Made by a program: the position numbers and the translations under genes. A DNA stretch of 64,000 bases from the NCBI GenBank assembly GCA_002472145.1, contig DKRJ01000034.1, positions 19,746 to 83,745 on the forward strand, in the 5' to 3' direction. Below, piece by piece: positions 16,747-25,058 of this stretch (the stretch's first letter is position 1; each line of letters begins with the position of its first letter). The DNA is from Clostridiales bacterium UBA7285. GTDB lineage: Bacteria > Bacillota > Clostridia > Peptostreptococcales > Anaerovoracaceae. The notes beneath the pieces were generated by a model, which ran no database searches, was not told the origin of the DNA, and saw nothing but the letters and a program-made list of their open reading frames with translations.

Positions 16747-17842
16747 TGCGTCCTCCCTCGACGCGGAAAACCTCCGCATCAGGTAATTTTTTTAATATCG
16801 AGGAATCTATATCCGTCGTCGTGATGAAAAGCTGGTTGTCCTTCATCGTGTCGATCAGGAACTCCTGCCGGTGGGCGTCCAGCTCGCTCATTACGTCGTC
16901 GAGCAGAAGTATCGCGTCCTCGCCGGTCTCGGTTTTGATCAGCGAAAGCTCGGCTAATTTAAGCGAAAGCGCGCACGTCCTCTGCTGGCCCTGCGATCCG
17001 AAGGTGCGCATATCTATGCCGTTCACGATGAAGTCGATGTCGTCGCGGTGCGGCCCCGACGACGTGCTGCCGGTCCGCATATCCGTCTCCTGCGAGAGTT
17101 TCAGGACGTCATAAAAGTATTCTTCCTGCTCTTTTTCGGTTTCCTTTATCTCTATGTCGGGGTCGTAGACTATCCTCAGGGCCTCGCTGCCGCCCGTGAT
17201 CCCGCTGTGGATGCCGGCGCTGATCCCGCTGATCTTTTCGATGAAGCTCTCGCGCCTCTTTATGACCTTCGCCCCGAAAGCCGCCAGCTGCGTGTCCCAG
17301 ACGTCGAGTATGTTCTGGTCTATTCTGTCCTCCTTCAGGTACACGTTTCGCTGAAGGAGCGTTTTGCGGTATCCGGAGACGCTCTCGTAAAAAGAAGGTG
17401 ATATCTCGCTCATCTCGCGGTTGAGGAACCTGCGGCGCTTTTCCGGTTCGTCCTTGACGAGCTTGAGGTCTTCCGGCGAGAAGATGACTATCAAAATATT
17501 GTTCAGCAGTTCCGAGGAGCGGCTGAGGCGCTTTTTATCCTTCTTTATCGATTTGAGTGAGCCTGTCCTGCCTTTAGATATTATCCTGATCTCCACGCTC
17601 GTGTCGGCTGCCGCTTTTTCGGCAAAGACAGACACGGCGCAGAAGTCCTCGCCGAATTTTATCAGCTCGGAATCCTTTGCCGCGCGGAATGATTTTCCGA
17701 ACGCAGAAAGATAGATCGCCTCCATCAGGTTCGTCTTGCCCTGCGCGTTATCACCCAGGATGAGATTGACGTTTTCGCTGAAAGCGATCTTAAGTGAGTC
17801 GTAATTTCTGAAGTTTTTAAGTTCGAGTCGTTTGATCCTCAT
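16724..17842 (-). CDS. recF: DNA replication and repair protein RecF
   Basis: 372 residues. SMC-like ATPase that helps load RecA at gaps with RecO and RecR. The N-terminus MRIKRLELKNFRNY is diagnostic. Walker A is GDNAQGKTN, the signature region is GSQGQQRTCALSLKLAEL, and Walker B is ILLLDDVMSELD. It lies 56 nt downstream of dnaN. The small S4-domain gene yaaA that often separates dnaN and recF in Firmicutes is absent. I see no good ribosome site before the start at 17842. Confidence 0.95.
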   Translation of the reverse strand: MRIKRLELKNFRNYDSLKIAFSENVNLILGDNAQGKTNLMEAIYLSAFGKSFRAAKDSELIKFGEDFCAVSVFAEKAAADTSVEIRIISKGRTGSLKSIKKDKKRLSRSSELLNNILIVIFSPEDLKLVKDEPEKRRRFLNREMSEISPSFYESVSGYRKTLLQRNVYLKEDRIDQNILDVWDTQLAAFGAKVIKRRESFIEKISGISAGIHSGITGGSEALRIVYDPDIEIKETEKEQEEYFYDVLKLSQETDMRTGSTSSGPHRDDIDFIVNGIDMRTFGSQGQQRTCALSLKLAELSLIKTETGEDAILLLDDVMSELDAHRQEFLIDTMKDNQLFITTTDIDSSILKKLPDAEVFRVEGGRITREKQR

Positions 17843-17898
17843 CTATATGAGACTGACATGTTCCGGGCCGTGATGTGTCATGACCGGTCTTTTAACGA

Positions 17899-19038
17899 TC
17901 AGTTATTCGCCAGCCTTACAGGAAGGAGAAGGTAGACGTAGGAATCCGGGTCGGGCGCTCCGTCGCAAGGCGTGACGACGCACGGCGTAACGCCGGTGTT
18001 GAATTTCATCGTGATCTCCTCATCGTCTATCGCCCTCAGTATATCGAGCAGATATTTCGAATTGAAGCCGATGTCCAGATCATCGCCGTTCTTGACACAG
18101 AGGATATCCTCCACGACTTCACCCTCTTCGGATCTCGATGAGATCTCGACGAGATTTTCTCTGAGAGAAAGTTTGATGAGGTTGTTTTTTCCCTCTCGCG
18201 CGAGCAGAGACGCTCTTTCGGCGCCTTCGGCTAGATCGCTCTTTCTGATCCTCACCTCTATGCGGGAATCTTTAGGGAGGATGTCGCCGTATTTAAGGAA
18301 CTGTCCGGCGAGAAGGCGCGTTACCACAGTTACGTTCCCGATGTTGAAAACAGCGCTCTTTTTATCGGCGAGTATGGTCATTTCGTCATCCGATGAAGCG
18401 TCGGATGAAGCGTTTTCGGAAATTATCTTTGATATCTCGTTCATTATCGGTGCGGAGATGATAACGCTGCTTTCCTCTTCGTTTACCGCCGCTTCCTGCG
18501 TGATGGCCATCCTGTAGCCGTCGATCGCGACCATCCTGACGTTATCATTATTAAGTTCGACGAGGATGCCTGTTATCACTCCCTTTGTCTGATCTATGCT
18601 CGCGGCAAAGGAAGTCTTTCTGACCATGTCGCAGAACGTCGCTTTGTTTATTTTGATGAGCGATGCGTTTTTCTCCGTATTGATTATATTAGGGAATTCA
18701 TCGGCAGGCATGCAGACGATGTTGAAATTCGAGGATCCGCACTTGATCGACATGCTTTTTTCGTCGGCCTCTACCAGAACGTCTCCTCCCGGCATCTTCC
18801 TGACGATGTCGCCGAAAAGCCTCGCCTGTACCACGGTAGTTCCCTTTTCGCTATCCTCTACTTCGATCTTATTTTCAATGGTTATGTCCATATCGGATGC
18901 GGTCATCTTCAGGATTCCGTCGTCCTCTATCTGAAGGAGGATCCCCTTGAGCGTAGGTATCGTCGTTCTCGGGCTTACCGCCTTGGAAACGATATTGATT
19001 GCTTTTGTCAGTACCTGCTGATTGCATTTGAATTTCAT
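17899..19038 (-). CDS. dnaN: DNA polymerase III beta subunit (sliding clamp)
   Basis: 379 residues. Ring-forming processivity clamp. The start MKFKCNQQVLTKAINIVSKAV, the repeated three-domain fold, and the C-terminal end VTPCDGAPDPDSYVYLLLPV with the YLLLPVRL hydrophobic tail fit the family. A strong GCGGAGG precedes the ATG. It is separated from dnaA by a 224-nt AT-rich gap that contains origin-like sequences. Confidence 0.96.
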   Translation of the reverse strand: MKFKCNQQVLTKAINIVSKAVSPRTTIPTLKGILLQIEDDGILKMTASDMDITIENKIEVEDSEKGTTVVQARLFGDIVRKMPGGDVLVEADEKSMSIKCGSSNFNIVCMPADEFPNIINTEKNASLIKINKATFCDMVRKTSFAASIDQTKGVITGILVELNNDNVRMVAIDGYRMAITQEAAVNEEESSVIISAPIMNEISKIISENASSDASSDDEMTILADKKSAVFNIGNVTVVTRLLAGQFLKYGDILPKDSRIEVRIRKSDLAEGAERASLLAREGKNNLIKLSLRENLVEISSRSEEGEVVEDILCVKNGDDLDIGFNSKYLLDILRAIDDEEITMKFNTGVTPCVVTPCDGAPDPDSYVYLLLPVRLANN

Positions 19039-19177
19039 GATGACCTCCGCTCGCGGTTAATATTATATATTTATTGATTCAGTAGTAGTAATAGTAAGGG
19101 CTTATGATATCTTTCATAACTGCCTCCGTCGTTGATTTTATCGGAAGTTCCAGTTATTAAAAGTATACGGAAAACCC

Positions 19178-19186
19178 TGTTGATAA
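19178..19186 (-). promoter_or_regulatory. Near-consensus DnaA box at the dnaA/dnaN junction
   Basis: TGTTGATAA at 19178-19186 is one mismatch from the DnaA box (TTATCAACA versus TTATCCACA on the minus strand). It lies beside an AT-rich stretch (19181-19212) with a second GATAACTTT copy. In Bacillus the unwinding region also lies between dnaA and dnaN; here this role is inferred. Confidence 0.45.
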
Positions 19187-19226
19187 CTTTTTATTATTTT
19201 TGATAACTTTCCCGGTTAGGGTTCAA

Positions 19227-19266
19227 TATCCGTTGATATCCGTTAATATTTATCATTATCCGTCAA
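19227..19266. repeat. Four 10-bp phased iterons next to dnaA
   Basis: Four contiguous 10-bp units: TATCCGTTGA (19227), TATCCGTTAA (19237), TATTTATCAT (19247, degenerate) and TATCCGTCAA (19257). The last reaches the dnaA stop. A 10-bp period puts the units on the same face of the helix, as in protein-binding arrays. Confidence 0.7.
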
Positions 19267-20627
19267 TAGCTGCTGCTGATCTCTTCCTTCAGCATCTCTA
19301 TCTCTTCGGCTTTTGATTTATCCGATTTTATCTCTTCCTCTATCTTCTCAACGGCGTGCTTTACGGTCGAATAGTGCTTGTTTCCGAAGATCGCGCCTAT
19401 CTTAGGGAGAGAAAGGTCCGTCATGGTCCGGCAGAGATACATAGCAACGTGTCTCGGATATGTGAGAGTCGCTACGCGCGTTTCCGAATCGAGATCGGAG
19501 ATCTTGATTTTATAGTGTTTGCAGACGACGGATCTTATCTTTTCCGGAGTGATGTTATATCCTCCAACCATTATATCTTTCAGTACGCGTTTTGCAAAGG
19601 CGACGTCGGGTTTTTCACCCATCAGTTCGGAAAAAGTGATGACCCTGGAAAACGCGCCTTCTAGCTCGCGAATGTTGTCTTTGATGCGCTCGGAGATCAT
19701 CTCTATGATCTCGCGTATGTCGTCATCGACCTCGATGTTCATGTTCTCGGCTTTTTTGCGGAGGATGGCGACGCGCAGCTCGTAGTCCGGAGGCTGTATG
19801 CCGGCCGTCATGTTCCACGAGAAACGGGAGCGCAGGCGCCCGTCCAGATTCGTCAGCCTCGCCGGAGGCCTGTCGCTGGAGAGGATGATCTGCTTGTTTT
19901 CCTTATACAGAGCGTTGAAAGTGTGGAAAAACTCCTCCTGCGTACCTTCTTTTCCTTCGAGGAACTGGATGTCGTCTATGAGAAGGACGTCGGCGAGGCG
20001 GTATTTGTTCTTGAATTCCGTCGATCTGTTTTCGGAAAGGCTCTTTATGAAGTCGTTGGTGAACGTTTCGGCCGAAACGTAAAGGATCTTCAGATTTTCG
20101 TAGTTTTCGAGCATATATATGCCGATGGCGTTCATGAGGTGGGTCTTTCCCAGGCCCGATCCGCCGTAGATAAACAGAGGATTGTAGACCTCTGAAGGCG
20201 TTCCCGCGACGGCTTTGCATGCCGCAGCAGCCAGGTTGTTGCTCTCCCCTACCACAAAATTATCGAACGTGTATTTAGGATTGAATATCTTTTCCTTCTT
20301 GAAGCCTATGTTCAGGTTGAAGGAGGACGTCGAGGATTTTCCTTCCTGCTTGGGTCTGCGCGAATATTCGTATGAGTTCTTTACCACGACGCGGTAGTTC
20401 TCGCCCGTGACGTTGAGAAAACTGTTCTCTATCACGTGGGTATAGCGCGTGCGCAGTATGTTGGTGATGATATCTTTATCCGTTGAAATATACGCGATCT
20501 TAGGCTCTTCGGTCAGTTCTGCTATGGCCGCCGGGCGAAAAAAATTGTTAAACGCCGCCTCGGTCACGTTCTGCCTTATGTCCTCTTTGACTCTGTTCCA
20601 GATTTCTGCTTCTTTAATACGTTCCAT
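19263..20627 (-). CDS. dnaA: Chromosomal replication initiator DnaA, with altered DNA-recognition signature
   Basis: 454 residues. Opens oriC and loads the replicative helicase. Domain III is orthodox: Walker A GGSGLGKTHLMNA, Walker B VLLIDDIQFLEGKE, and sensor and arginine-finger regions. Domain IV starts normally (YPRHVAMYLCRTMTDLSLPK, then IGAIFG). The signature loop, usually GGRDHTTV, reads GNKHYSTV, so the residues equivalent to E. coli Asp433, His434 and Thr435 become His, Tyr and Ser. These residues make base contacts in the family. The ATG at 20627 follows CAGGAG, and a 17-bp-spaced promoter lies just upstream. Confidence 0.95.
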   Translation of the reverse strand: MERIKEAEIWNRVKEDIRQNVTEAAFNNFFRPAAIAELTEEPKIAYISTDKDIITNILRTRYTHVIENSFLNVTGENYRVVVKNSYEYSRRPKQEGKSSTSSFNLNIGFKKEKIFNPKYTFDNFVVGESNNLAAAACKAVAGTPSEVYNPLFIYGGSGLGKTHLMNAIGIYMLENYENLKILYVSAETFTNDFIKSLSENRSTEFKNKYRLADVLLIDDIQFLEGKEGTQEEFFHTFNALYKENKQIILSSDRPPARLTNLDGRLRSRFSWNMTAGIQPPDYELRVAILRKKAENMNIEVDDDIREIIEMISERIKDNIRELEGAFSRVITFSELMGEKPDVAFAKRVLKDIMVGGYNITPEKIRSVVCKHYKIKISDLDSETRVATLTYPRHVAMYLCRTMTDLSLPKIGAIFGNKHYSTVKHAVEKIEEEIKSDKSKAEEIEMLKEEISSSY

Positions 20628-20661
20628 GATATTTTCTGCTCCTGAAAGTGTCGCAGATAAT

Positions 20662-20690
20662 ATTTTACGAAATAAGTTATCCTAAAGCAA
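20662..20690 (-). promoter_or_regulatory. dnaA promoter
   Basis: On the minus strand TTGCTT (complement of 20685-20690) and TAAAAT (complement of 20662-20667) are 17 bp apart. A degenerate DnaA-box-like TTATCCTAA overlaps the spacer, so autoregulation by DnaA is possible. Confidence 0.65.
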
Positions 20691-20730
20691 GTGCAAAACC
20701 ACCCCTTTGAAAATATAATTATCAAAACAC

Positions 20731-20751
20731 TTATCCACATGTTGTGGATAA
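20731..20751. promoter_or_regulatory. oriC: inverted pair of perfect DnaA boxes
   Basis: TTATCCACA (20731-20739) and its complement TGTGGATAA (20743-20751) are separated by 3 bp. Both match the classical DnaA box exactly. They lie in the AT-rich dnaA-rpmH gap at the point where gene orientation diverges, which marks the left part of the replication origin. Confidence 0.85.
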
Positions 20752-20774
20752 CTTTATTCCTTACAATCCTCGTG

Positions 20775-20803
20775 TTGACAACGATGTAATTAAAAAGTAA
20801 AAT
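20775..20803 (+). promoter_or_regulatory. rpmH promoter
   Basis: TTGACA (20775-20780) and TAAAAT (20798-20803) with a 17-bp spacer. It drives the rpmH-rnpA-yidD-yidC-jag operon. The DnaA boxes end 23 bp upstream. Confidence 0.75.
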
Positions 20804-20870
20804 TATTGCGTATGCACTATTGAAATTCAGATAGTGCCGGTATTCTGAAAGAAGGAGGACAGATTTAAAA

Positions 20871-21005
20871 ATGAAACAGACTTTCCAGCCTAAAAACAGG
20901 CAGAGAATGAAAGAACACGGCTTCAGGAAGAGAATGTCTACGAAAAACGGCAGAAACGTTCTTAAGAGAAGAAGACTCAGAGGAAGAAAGCGCCTGTCCG
21001 CATAG
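20871..21005 (+). CDS. rpmH: 50S ribosomal protein L34
   Basis: 44 residues, highly basic. The family pattern MKQTFQPKNRQRMKEHGFRK, followed by RMSTKNGRNVLKRRR and RGRKRLSA, is unmistakable. It has a strong GAAGGAGGACA ribosome site. First gene of the conserved operon to the right of the origin, 16 nt before rnpA. Confidence 0.97.
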   Translation: MKQTFQPKNRQRMKEHGFRKRMSTKNGRNVLKRRRLRGRKRLSA

Positions 21006-21021
21006 TTCCGAGTATTTTCTT

Positions 21022-21384
21022 ATGCTGAAGAAAACCGTGCTCAGAAAAAAGTCCGACTTTGACGCGATCTACAGGACCGGGAAATCGGCGGGAGACAGAT
21101 ATGTCGTGGTATTCGCCAGACCGAACGGCCTCGGATACGGCAGGACCGCCTTTCTCGCGAGCAAAAAAGTCGGAGGCAGCGTGGAGCGCAGCAGAGCGAG
21201 ACGTCTCATGAAGGAGAGCTACAGGTCTCTTTCCGGAAGCTGCAGGGATTGTTTTGATATCGTAATCATCGCGCGCGCTGCCATCAACGGGAAAAAATGC
21301 GGAGAGGTCGAGGCTTCCCTCCTATCCGCGCTGAAGAGAGCCGGGGCGCTTAAACAGAATGAGGAAAATAGGCCGCGCAGCTGA
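21022..21384 (+). CDS. rnpA: Ribonuclease P protein component
   Basis: 120 residues. Protein partner of the RNase P ribozyme in tRNA 5' maturation. The N-terminus LRKKSDFDAIYRTGKS and the basic signature region are typical. The usual RNR motif (V-x-R-N-R-x-K-R) reads VERSRARRLMKE, with Ser in place of the near-invariant Asn. The 3' end overlaps yidD by 26 nt. Confidence 0.93.
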   Translation: MLKKTVLRKKSDFDAIYRTGKSAGDRYVVVFARPNGLGYGRTAFLASKKVGGSVERSRARRLMKESYRSLSGSCRDCFDIVIIARAAINGKKCGEVEASLLSALKRAGALKQNEENRPRS

Positions 21385-21601
21385 TTTTCTGCTTACGCAG
21401 GCTGCTGTGCTTCTCATCACGTTCTATCAGAAGTTCATATCGCCTCTGAAACCGCACACGTGCAGGTTCTATCCGACGTGTTCGGCCTATTTCATTCAGG
21501 CTCTGCGCAAATACGGCTTTTTGAAAGGAAGCCTGCTCGGGTTCAAACGCATAATTAGATGCCATCCTTGGAATCCGGGCGGATATGACCCTGTGCCTTA
21601 A
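21359..21601 (+). CDS. yidD: Membrane protein insertion efficiency factor YidD
   Basis: 80 residues. A small amphipathic protein that helps YidC-dependent membrane insertion. It has the conserved core FYQKFISPLKPHTCRFYPTC with SAYFIQALRKYG, then the cysteine motif IRCHPWNPGGYDPVP. It begins inside rnpA and precedes yidC by 28 nt, the normal order in Firmicutes. Confidence 0.95.
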   Translation: MRKIGRAADFLLTQAAVLLITFYQKFISPLKPHTCRFYPTCSAYFIQALRKYGFLKGSLLGFKRIIRCHPWNPGGYDPVP

Positions 21602-21629
21602 AGGCGCCGGGCGGGGAGAAAACAACTAA

Positions 21630-22340
21630 ATGGGAAATATTATCGCAAAGCCTTTCGCTTTGCTGCTGTCTCTGTTTTACAGCCTGACCGGGCATTACTG
21701 GCTCGCCATCGTCGTACTTTCGGTTCTCGTCAGAGGAGCCATGTACCCGATATATAAAAAGCAGATACTCTCGACGGCGGGCATGACCGACCTGCAGCCG
21801 AAGATAAACCAAATACAGCAGAAATACGCCAACGACAAGCAGATGATGAACCAGAAGATCGCTGAGTTGTATAAGGAGGAGGGCGTGAATCCCACTTCGG
21901 GATGCCTGCCTATGATCGTACAGCTTATCGTCATTTCCGGTCTTTTTGTTCTGCTCCGCTACCCGCTCAACTACCTGAGCGACGATATGGTCTTTGCCGT
22001 ACACGAATCGTTCCTGTGGATCAGAGACCTCAGCCAGCCTGACCCGTGGATCCTTCCGATAATGTCCGGCGTCGCTACGTTCTTTGCGTACACGATGTCC
22101 ACGAGCAATAACATCAACTCGACGGGCGGCAGCCAGGGCGGCATGAAGGCGATGTCCTACATTTTCCCGATACTGATCGTCTGGCTCTCCAGATCGTATC
22201 CGGCGGGCCTGGCCATCTACTGGTTCATTTCCCAGTTCATGCAGATCTTTTTCAACATCAGGTATAACCAGATCCGCAAGGAAATGAAGGCAAAGAAAGA
22301 ATACGAGGCGAGAAAGGGCAAAGTCGGCTTTGAAGTTTAG
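21630..22340 (+). CDS. yidC: Membrane protein insertase YidC/Oxa1 family
   Basis: 236 residues. Inserts proteins into the cytoplasmic membrane. It has about five hydrophobic segments. The conserved groove arginine lies in VLVRGAMYPIYKKQ, followed by the coiled-coil hairpin (LQPKINQIQQKYANDKQMMN) and GCLPMIVQLIVI. No lipoprotein signal is present, unlike Bacillus SpoIIIJ. The C-terminal tail is basic and probably contacts ribosomes. Confidence 0.94.
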   Translation: MGNIIAKPFALLLSLFYSLTGHYWLAIVVLSVLVRGAMYPIYKKQILSTAGMTDLQPKINQIQQKYANDKQMMNQKIAELYKEEGVNPTSGCLPMIVQLIVISGLFVLLRYPLNYLSDDMVFAVHESFLWIRDLSQPDPWILPIMSGVATFFAYTMSTSNNINSTGGSQGGMKAMSYIFPILIVWLSRSYPAGLAIYWFISQFMQIFFNIRYNQIRKEMKAKKEYEARKGKVGFEV

Positions 22341-22451
22341 CCGTTCAGCCGGCGCCCGGTCCTGCCGTGAGCGGGGCCGCGGAACGCGAACGCCCTGAGG
22401 CCTTTTGATCAAGAATCGCACATAAGACAGAAAAGATAGAGGAAATTTAAT

Positions 22452-23444
22452 ATGGATGTTTCGGAAAAATGGGGCGACAGCGTAGACGCCGCTGTGGAGC
22501 TTGCGCTCCAGGATCTGCACGCCACGCCCGACGAAGTAGACGTTGAAATTTTGGAACAGCCTTCCAAAGGCTTCCTGGGACTCGGCGCGAAACTCGCTTT
22601 TGTCCGCGTCACGAGAAAGGACTCCGGAAACAATGAGGAAAAAGAGGAATCCCCTCTCGGTTCCCCGATCGGCCTTACGCCAAAGAAAAACGGCGCCCAA
22701 AAATCCATCCTCGAACTGGGCAGAGACTTAGACGAGGATGAATCCGAGGACACACATAAGGAAAAGACCGTCGAGGACGTCATTCCTTTCGACGAACTCC
22801 AGCCTAAGAAGAGAAAGCCGCATCACAGGGAGGCTCCGCAGTATCACGCCGCGGAGGAACAGCCTTCCGCTCCGGCGCGCAGGCAGAAGCGCCGCTCTGA
22901 TAAGAAGGATGAAAAACGCGTCGAAAAACGCGACTACGATAAGATAATCGCTTCGGTGGAACCAATAATCCAGCCCGTCGACCCTGCCACGCTGACAGAA
23001 CTGACGGATTCCGAGGCCTTCGACTTCCTGAAGAACATGATCAAGGCCATGGATATAGACGTTTCGGTCACCGGAGCAACAGACGGAAGTTCTCTGTATT
23101 TCCACATCGCGGGCAAGGACTCCGGCACCGTCATCGGCAAGCGCGGAGCCACTCTCGACGCGATCCAGTATCTGACGAGCCTCGTCGCAAACAAGGGCGG
23201 GGAGGAATACGTCAGGGTCGTCGTGGATGCCGAGAATTACAGAGCAAAGCGCGAGGCGGCGCTTGAAAAATTCGCCCTCAGGCTTTCGGATAAAGTCGCT
23301 AGAACGGGCCGCAGCGTGAAACTCGAGCCTATGAACCCATACGAGCGGAAGGTGATCCATTCCACGCTCCAGAAGGATTCGCGCGTCACTACACGCAGCG
23401 AGGGCGAGGACCCTTACAGAAGGGTCGTCATCGAGCCTAAATAG
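22452..23444 (+). CDS. jag: RNA-binding protein Jag (KhpB, SpoIIIJ-associated)
   Basis: 330 residues. Three parts are visible: an N-terminal Jag_N domain (about 1-55, with LGLGAKLAFVRV), a long charged linker rich in Lys, Arg and Glu (60-180), and a KH domain (GKDSGTVIGKRGATLDAIQY) followed by an R3H domain (RTGRSVKLEPMNPYERKVIH). KhpB proteins bind RNA with KhpA and affect cell elongation and division. Last gene of the rpmH operon, closed by a terminator. Confidence 0.93.
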   Translation: MDVSEKWGDSVDAAVELALQDLHATPDEVDVEILEQPSKGFLGLGAKLAFVRVTRKDSGNNEEKEESPLGSPIGLTPKKNGAQKSILELGRDLDEDESEDTHKEKTVEDVIPFDELQPKKRKPHHREAPQYHAAEEQPSAPARRQKRRSDKKDEKRVEKRDYDKIIASVEPIIQPVDPATLTELTDSEAFDFLKNMIKAMDIDVSVTGATDGSSLYFHIAGKDSGTVIGKRGATLDAIQYLTSLVANKGGEEYVRVVVDAENYRAKREAALEKFALRLSDKVARTGRSVKLEPMNPYERKVIHSTLQKDSRVTTRSEGEDPYRRVVIEPK

Positions 23445-23462
23445 CGCGGATGCGTAAACCGG

Positions 23463-23496
23463 CGGGCTGTCCTGTCAAGGGGCGGCCCGATTTTTT
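23463..23496 (+). terminator. Terminator after jag
   Basis: CGGGCTG (23463-23469) pairs with CGGCCCG (23483-23489), one G-U pair included, and is followed by A and T6. It ends the rpmH-jag operon. A TATAAT at 23521-23526, 25 nt before the mnmE ATG, is a likely -10 element for the next operon. Confidence 0.75.
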
Positions 23497-23550
23497 ATCT
23501 GCAGGCATGCGGCCGCGCTGTATAATCAGTCTTAAGGAGCTGAAAAACAA

Positions 23551-24951
23551 ATGGTCAAGGATTATCTTCAGGAAGACACGATCGCGGCGATCTCGACTCC
23601 TCCGGGCGAGGGCGGCATCGGAATAGTGCGCATGAGCGGTTCCCGCGCTCTGGAGATAGCGCTGAAGATTTTCGCGTGCCGCGGAGGTTCCCTCCAGCCG
23701 AGGATGCTCACTTACGGCCGCGTGACAGACCCCGAGACACATGAGACCGTCGACGAGGCCATGGCAGTATATCTCCCTGCGCCAAAGACGTACACGCGCG
23801 AGGACGTCGTCGAATTCGACTGCCACGGAGGCCGGATCCCCCTCGCGGGAACGCTGGAGCTCTGCATCAGGGAGGGCGCAAGGCTCGCGGAGCCCGGAGA
23901 ATTCACTAAGCGTGCGTTCCTGAACGGCAGGATCGATCTCGTCCAGGCGGAAGCAGTCATGGACCTCATAGGCGCCAAAACAGAAGCCGCTGGCGCTGCG
24001 GCGCTCGACCGGCTGCGCGGACGATTTTCGGAAACTCTCGACCGCATCAGAGCGCGCCTTACCGACGTTCTCGTCGACCTCGACGTCGACATCGACTATC
24101 CGGACGAGGATATAGAGGAACTGAACCGCGGCAGGCTCATAGACGGTCTGAAAGACGTAAAGGCTGACGTAGACAGGCTCCTGGCTTCGGCGGACGCCGG
24201 CAGGATCATATCGAGCGGCGTGCCAACTGCGATAATCGGGCGCCCGAACGTCGGAAAATCATCCCTCATGAACGCTCTCCTGCGCGAATCCCGCTCGATC
24301 GTCACCGACATCCCGGGAACGACGCGCGACACGATAGAAGAATCGGCAAACATCAAAGGCATCGAATTCCGCCTGACGGACACGGCGGGAATACGCGAGA
24401 CAGACGACGTCATCGAAAAGATGGGCATCGACAGATCCCTTTCATCAAAGGAAAACGCTGATCTGACCGTGCTCGTCATCGACGGATCACAGCCTGTCGA
24501 CCGCGAGGATGAAGAACTCGCCTCGAGCCTCGATCCGTCCCGCAGCCTGATACTCTTCAATAAAAGCGACCGCGACCTGATCGTCACGGAGGAGCAGATG
24601 CGCTCCATATCCGGCAAAGTCCCTTATCTGATCACGAGCATGTCAGACCGCGCCTCGGTCGACGAGGTCGAAAACGCCATGTACGAAATAGTGATGGGGA
24701 GCACGGAGCACACGGGCCCGCTTCTCCGGAAAGAGGGAAGCTTCGTAACGAACGTGAGGCATAAGACGATGCTGCGGAACGCTTCGGATTCCCTCGCGGA
24801 AGCGCTTTCTGCCGCCGAGGGCGGAGAGCCCCCGGAGATTATCGAGATCAGCGTGCGCGAGGCTTACGAGCAGATCGGCCTGATCACCGGAGCATCGGTG
24901 CAGGACGATATAATAGATGAGATCTTCAGCCGCTTCTGTCTGGGAAAATAG
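23551..24951 (+). CDS. mnmE: tRNA uridine-5-carboxymethylaminomethyl modification GTPase MnmE
   Basis: 466 residues. With MnmG it installs the cmnm5 group on wobble U34 of certain tRNAs. The N-terminal formyl-THF-binding domain begins with DTIAAISTPPGEGGIGIVRM. The inserted G domain has G1 GRPNVGKSS, G2 GTTRD, G3 DTAG and G4 NKSD. The C-terminus ends in CLGK, the CxGK motif that carries the essential cysteine. First gene of an operon with mnmG and rsmG. Confidence 0.96.
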   Translation: MVKDYLQEDTIAAISTPPGEGGIGIVRMSGSRALEIALKIFACRGGSLQPRMLTYGRVTDPETHETVDEAMAVYLPAPKTYTREDVVEFDCHGGRIPLAGTLELCIREGARLAEPGEFTKRAFLNGRIDLVQAEAVMDLIGAKTEAAGAAALDRLRGRFSETLDRIRARLTDVLVDLDVDIDYPDEDIEELNRGRLIDGLKDVKADVDRLLASADAGRIISSGVPTAIIGRPNVGKSSLMNALLRESRSIVTDIPGTTRDTIEESANIKGIEFRLTDTAGIRETDDVIEKMGIDRSLSSKENADLTVLVIDGSQPVDREDEELASSLDPSRSLILFNKSDRDLIVTEEQMRSISGKVPYLITSMSDRASVDEVENAMYEIVMGSTEHTGPLLRKEGSFVTNVRHKTMLRNASDSLAEALSAAEGGEPPEIIEISVREAYEQIGLITGASVQDDIIDEIFSRFCLGK

Positions 24952-25058
24952 AACGCGGCAGTTATTTAAGGATCTAATAGGACGATATACAGTTCCGGCT
25001 CCGGCGCACTTACGCCTGCCGGGACGCCCGGCGCTGGCCGGGAGGAGAACCTGATCAA

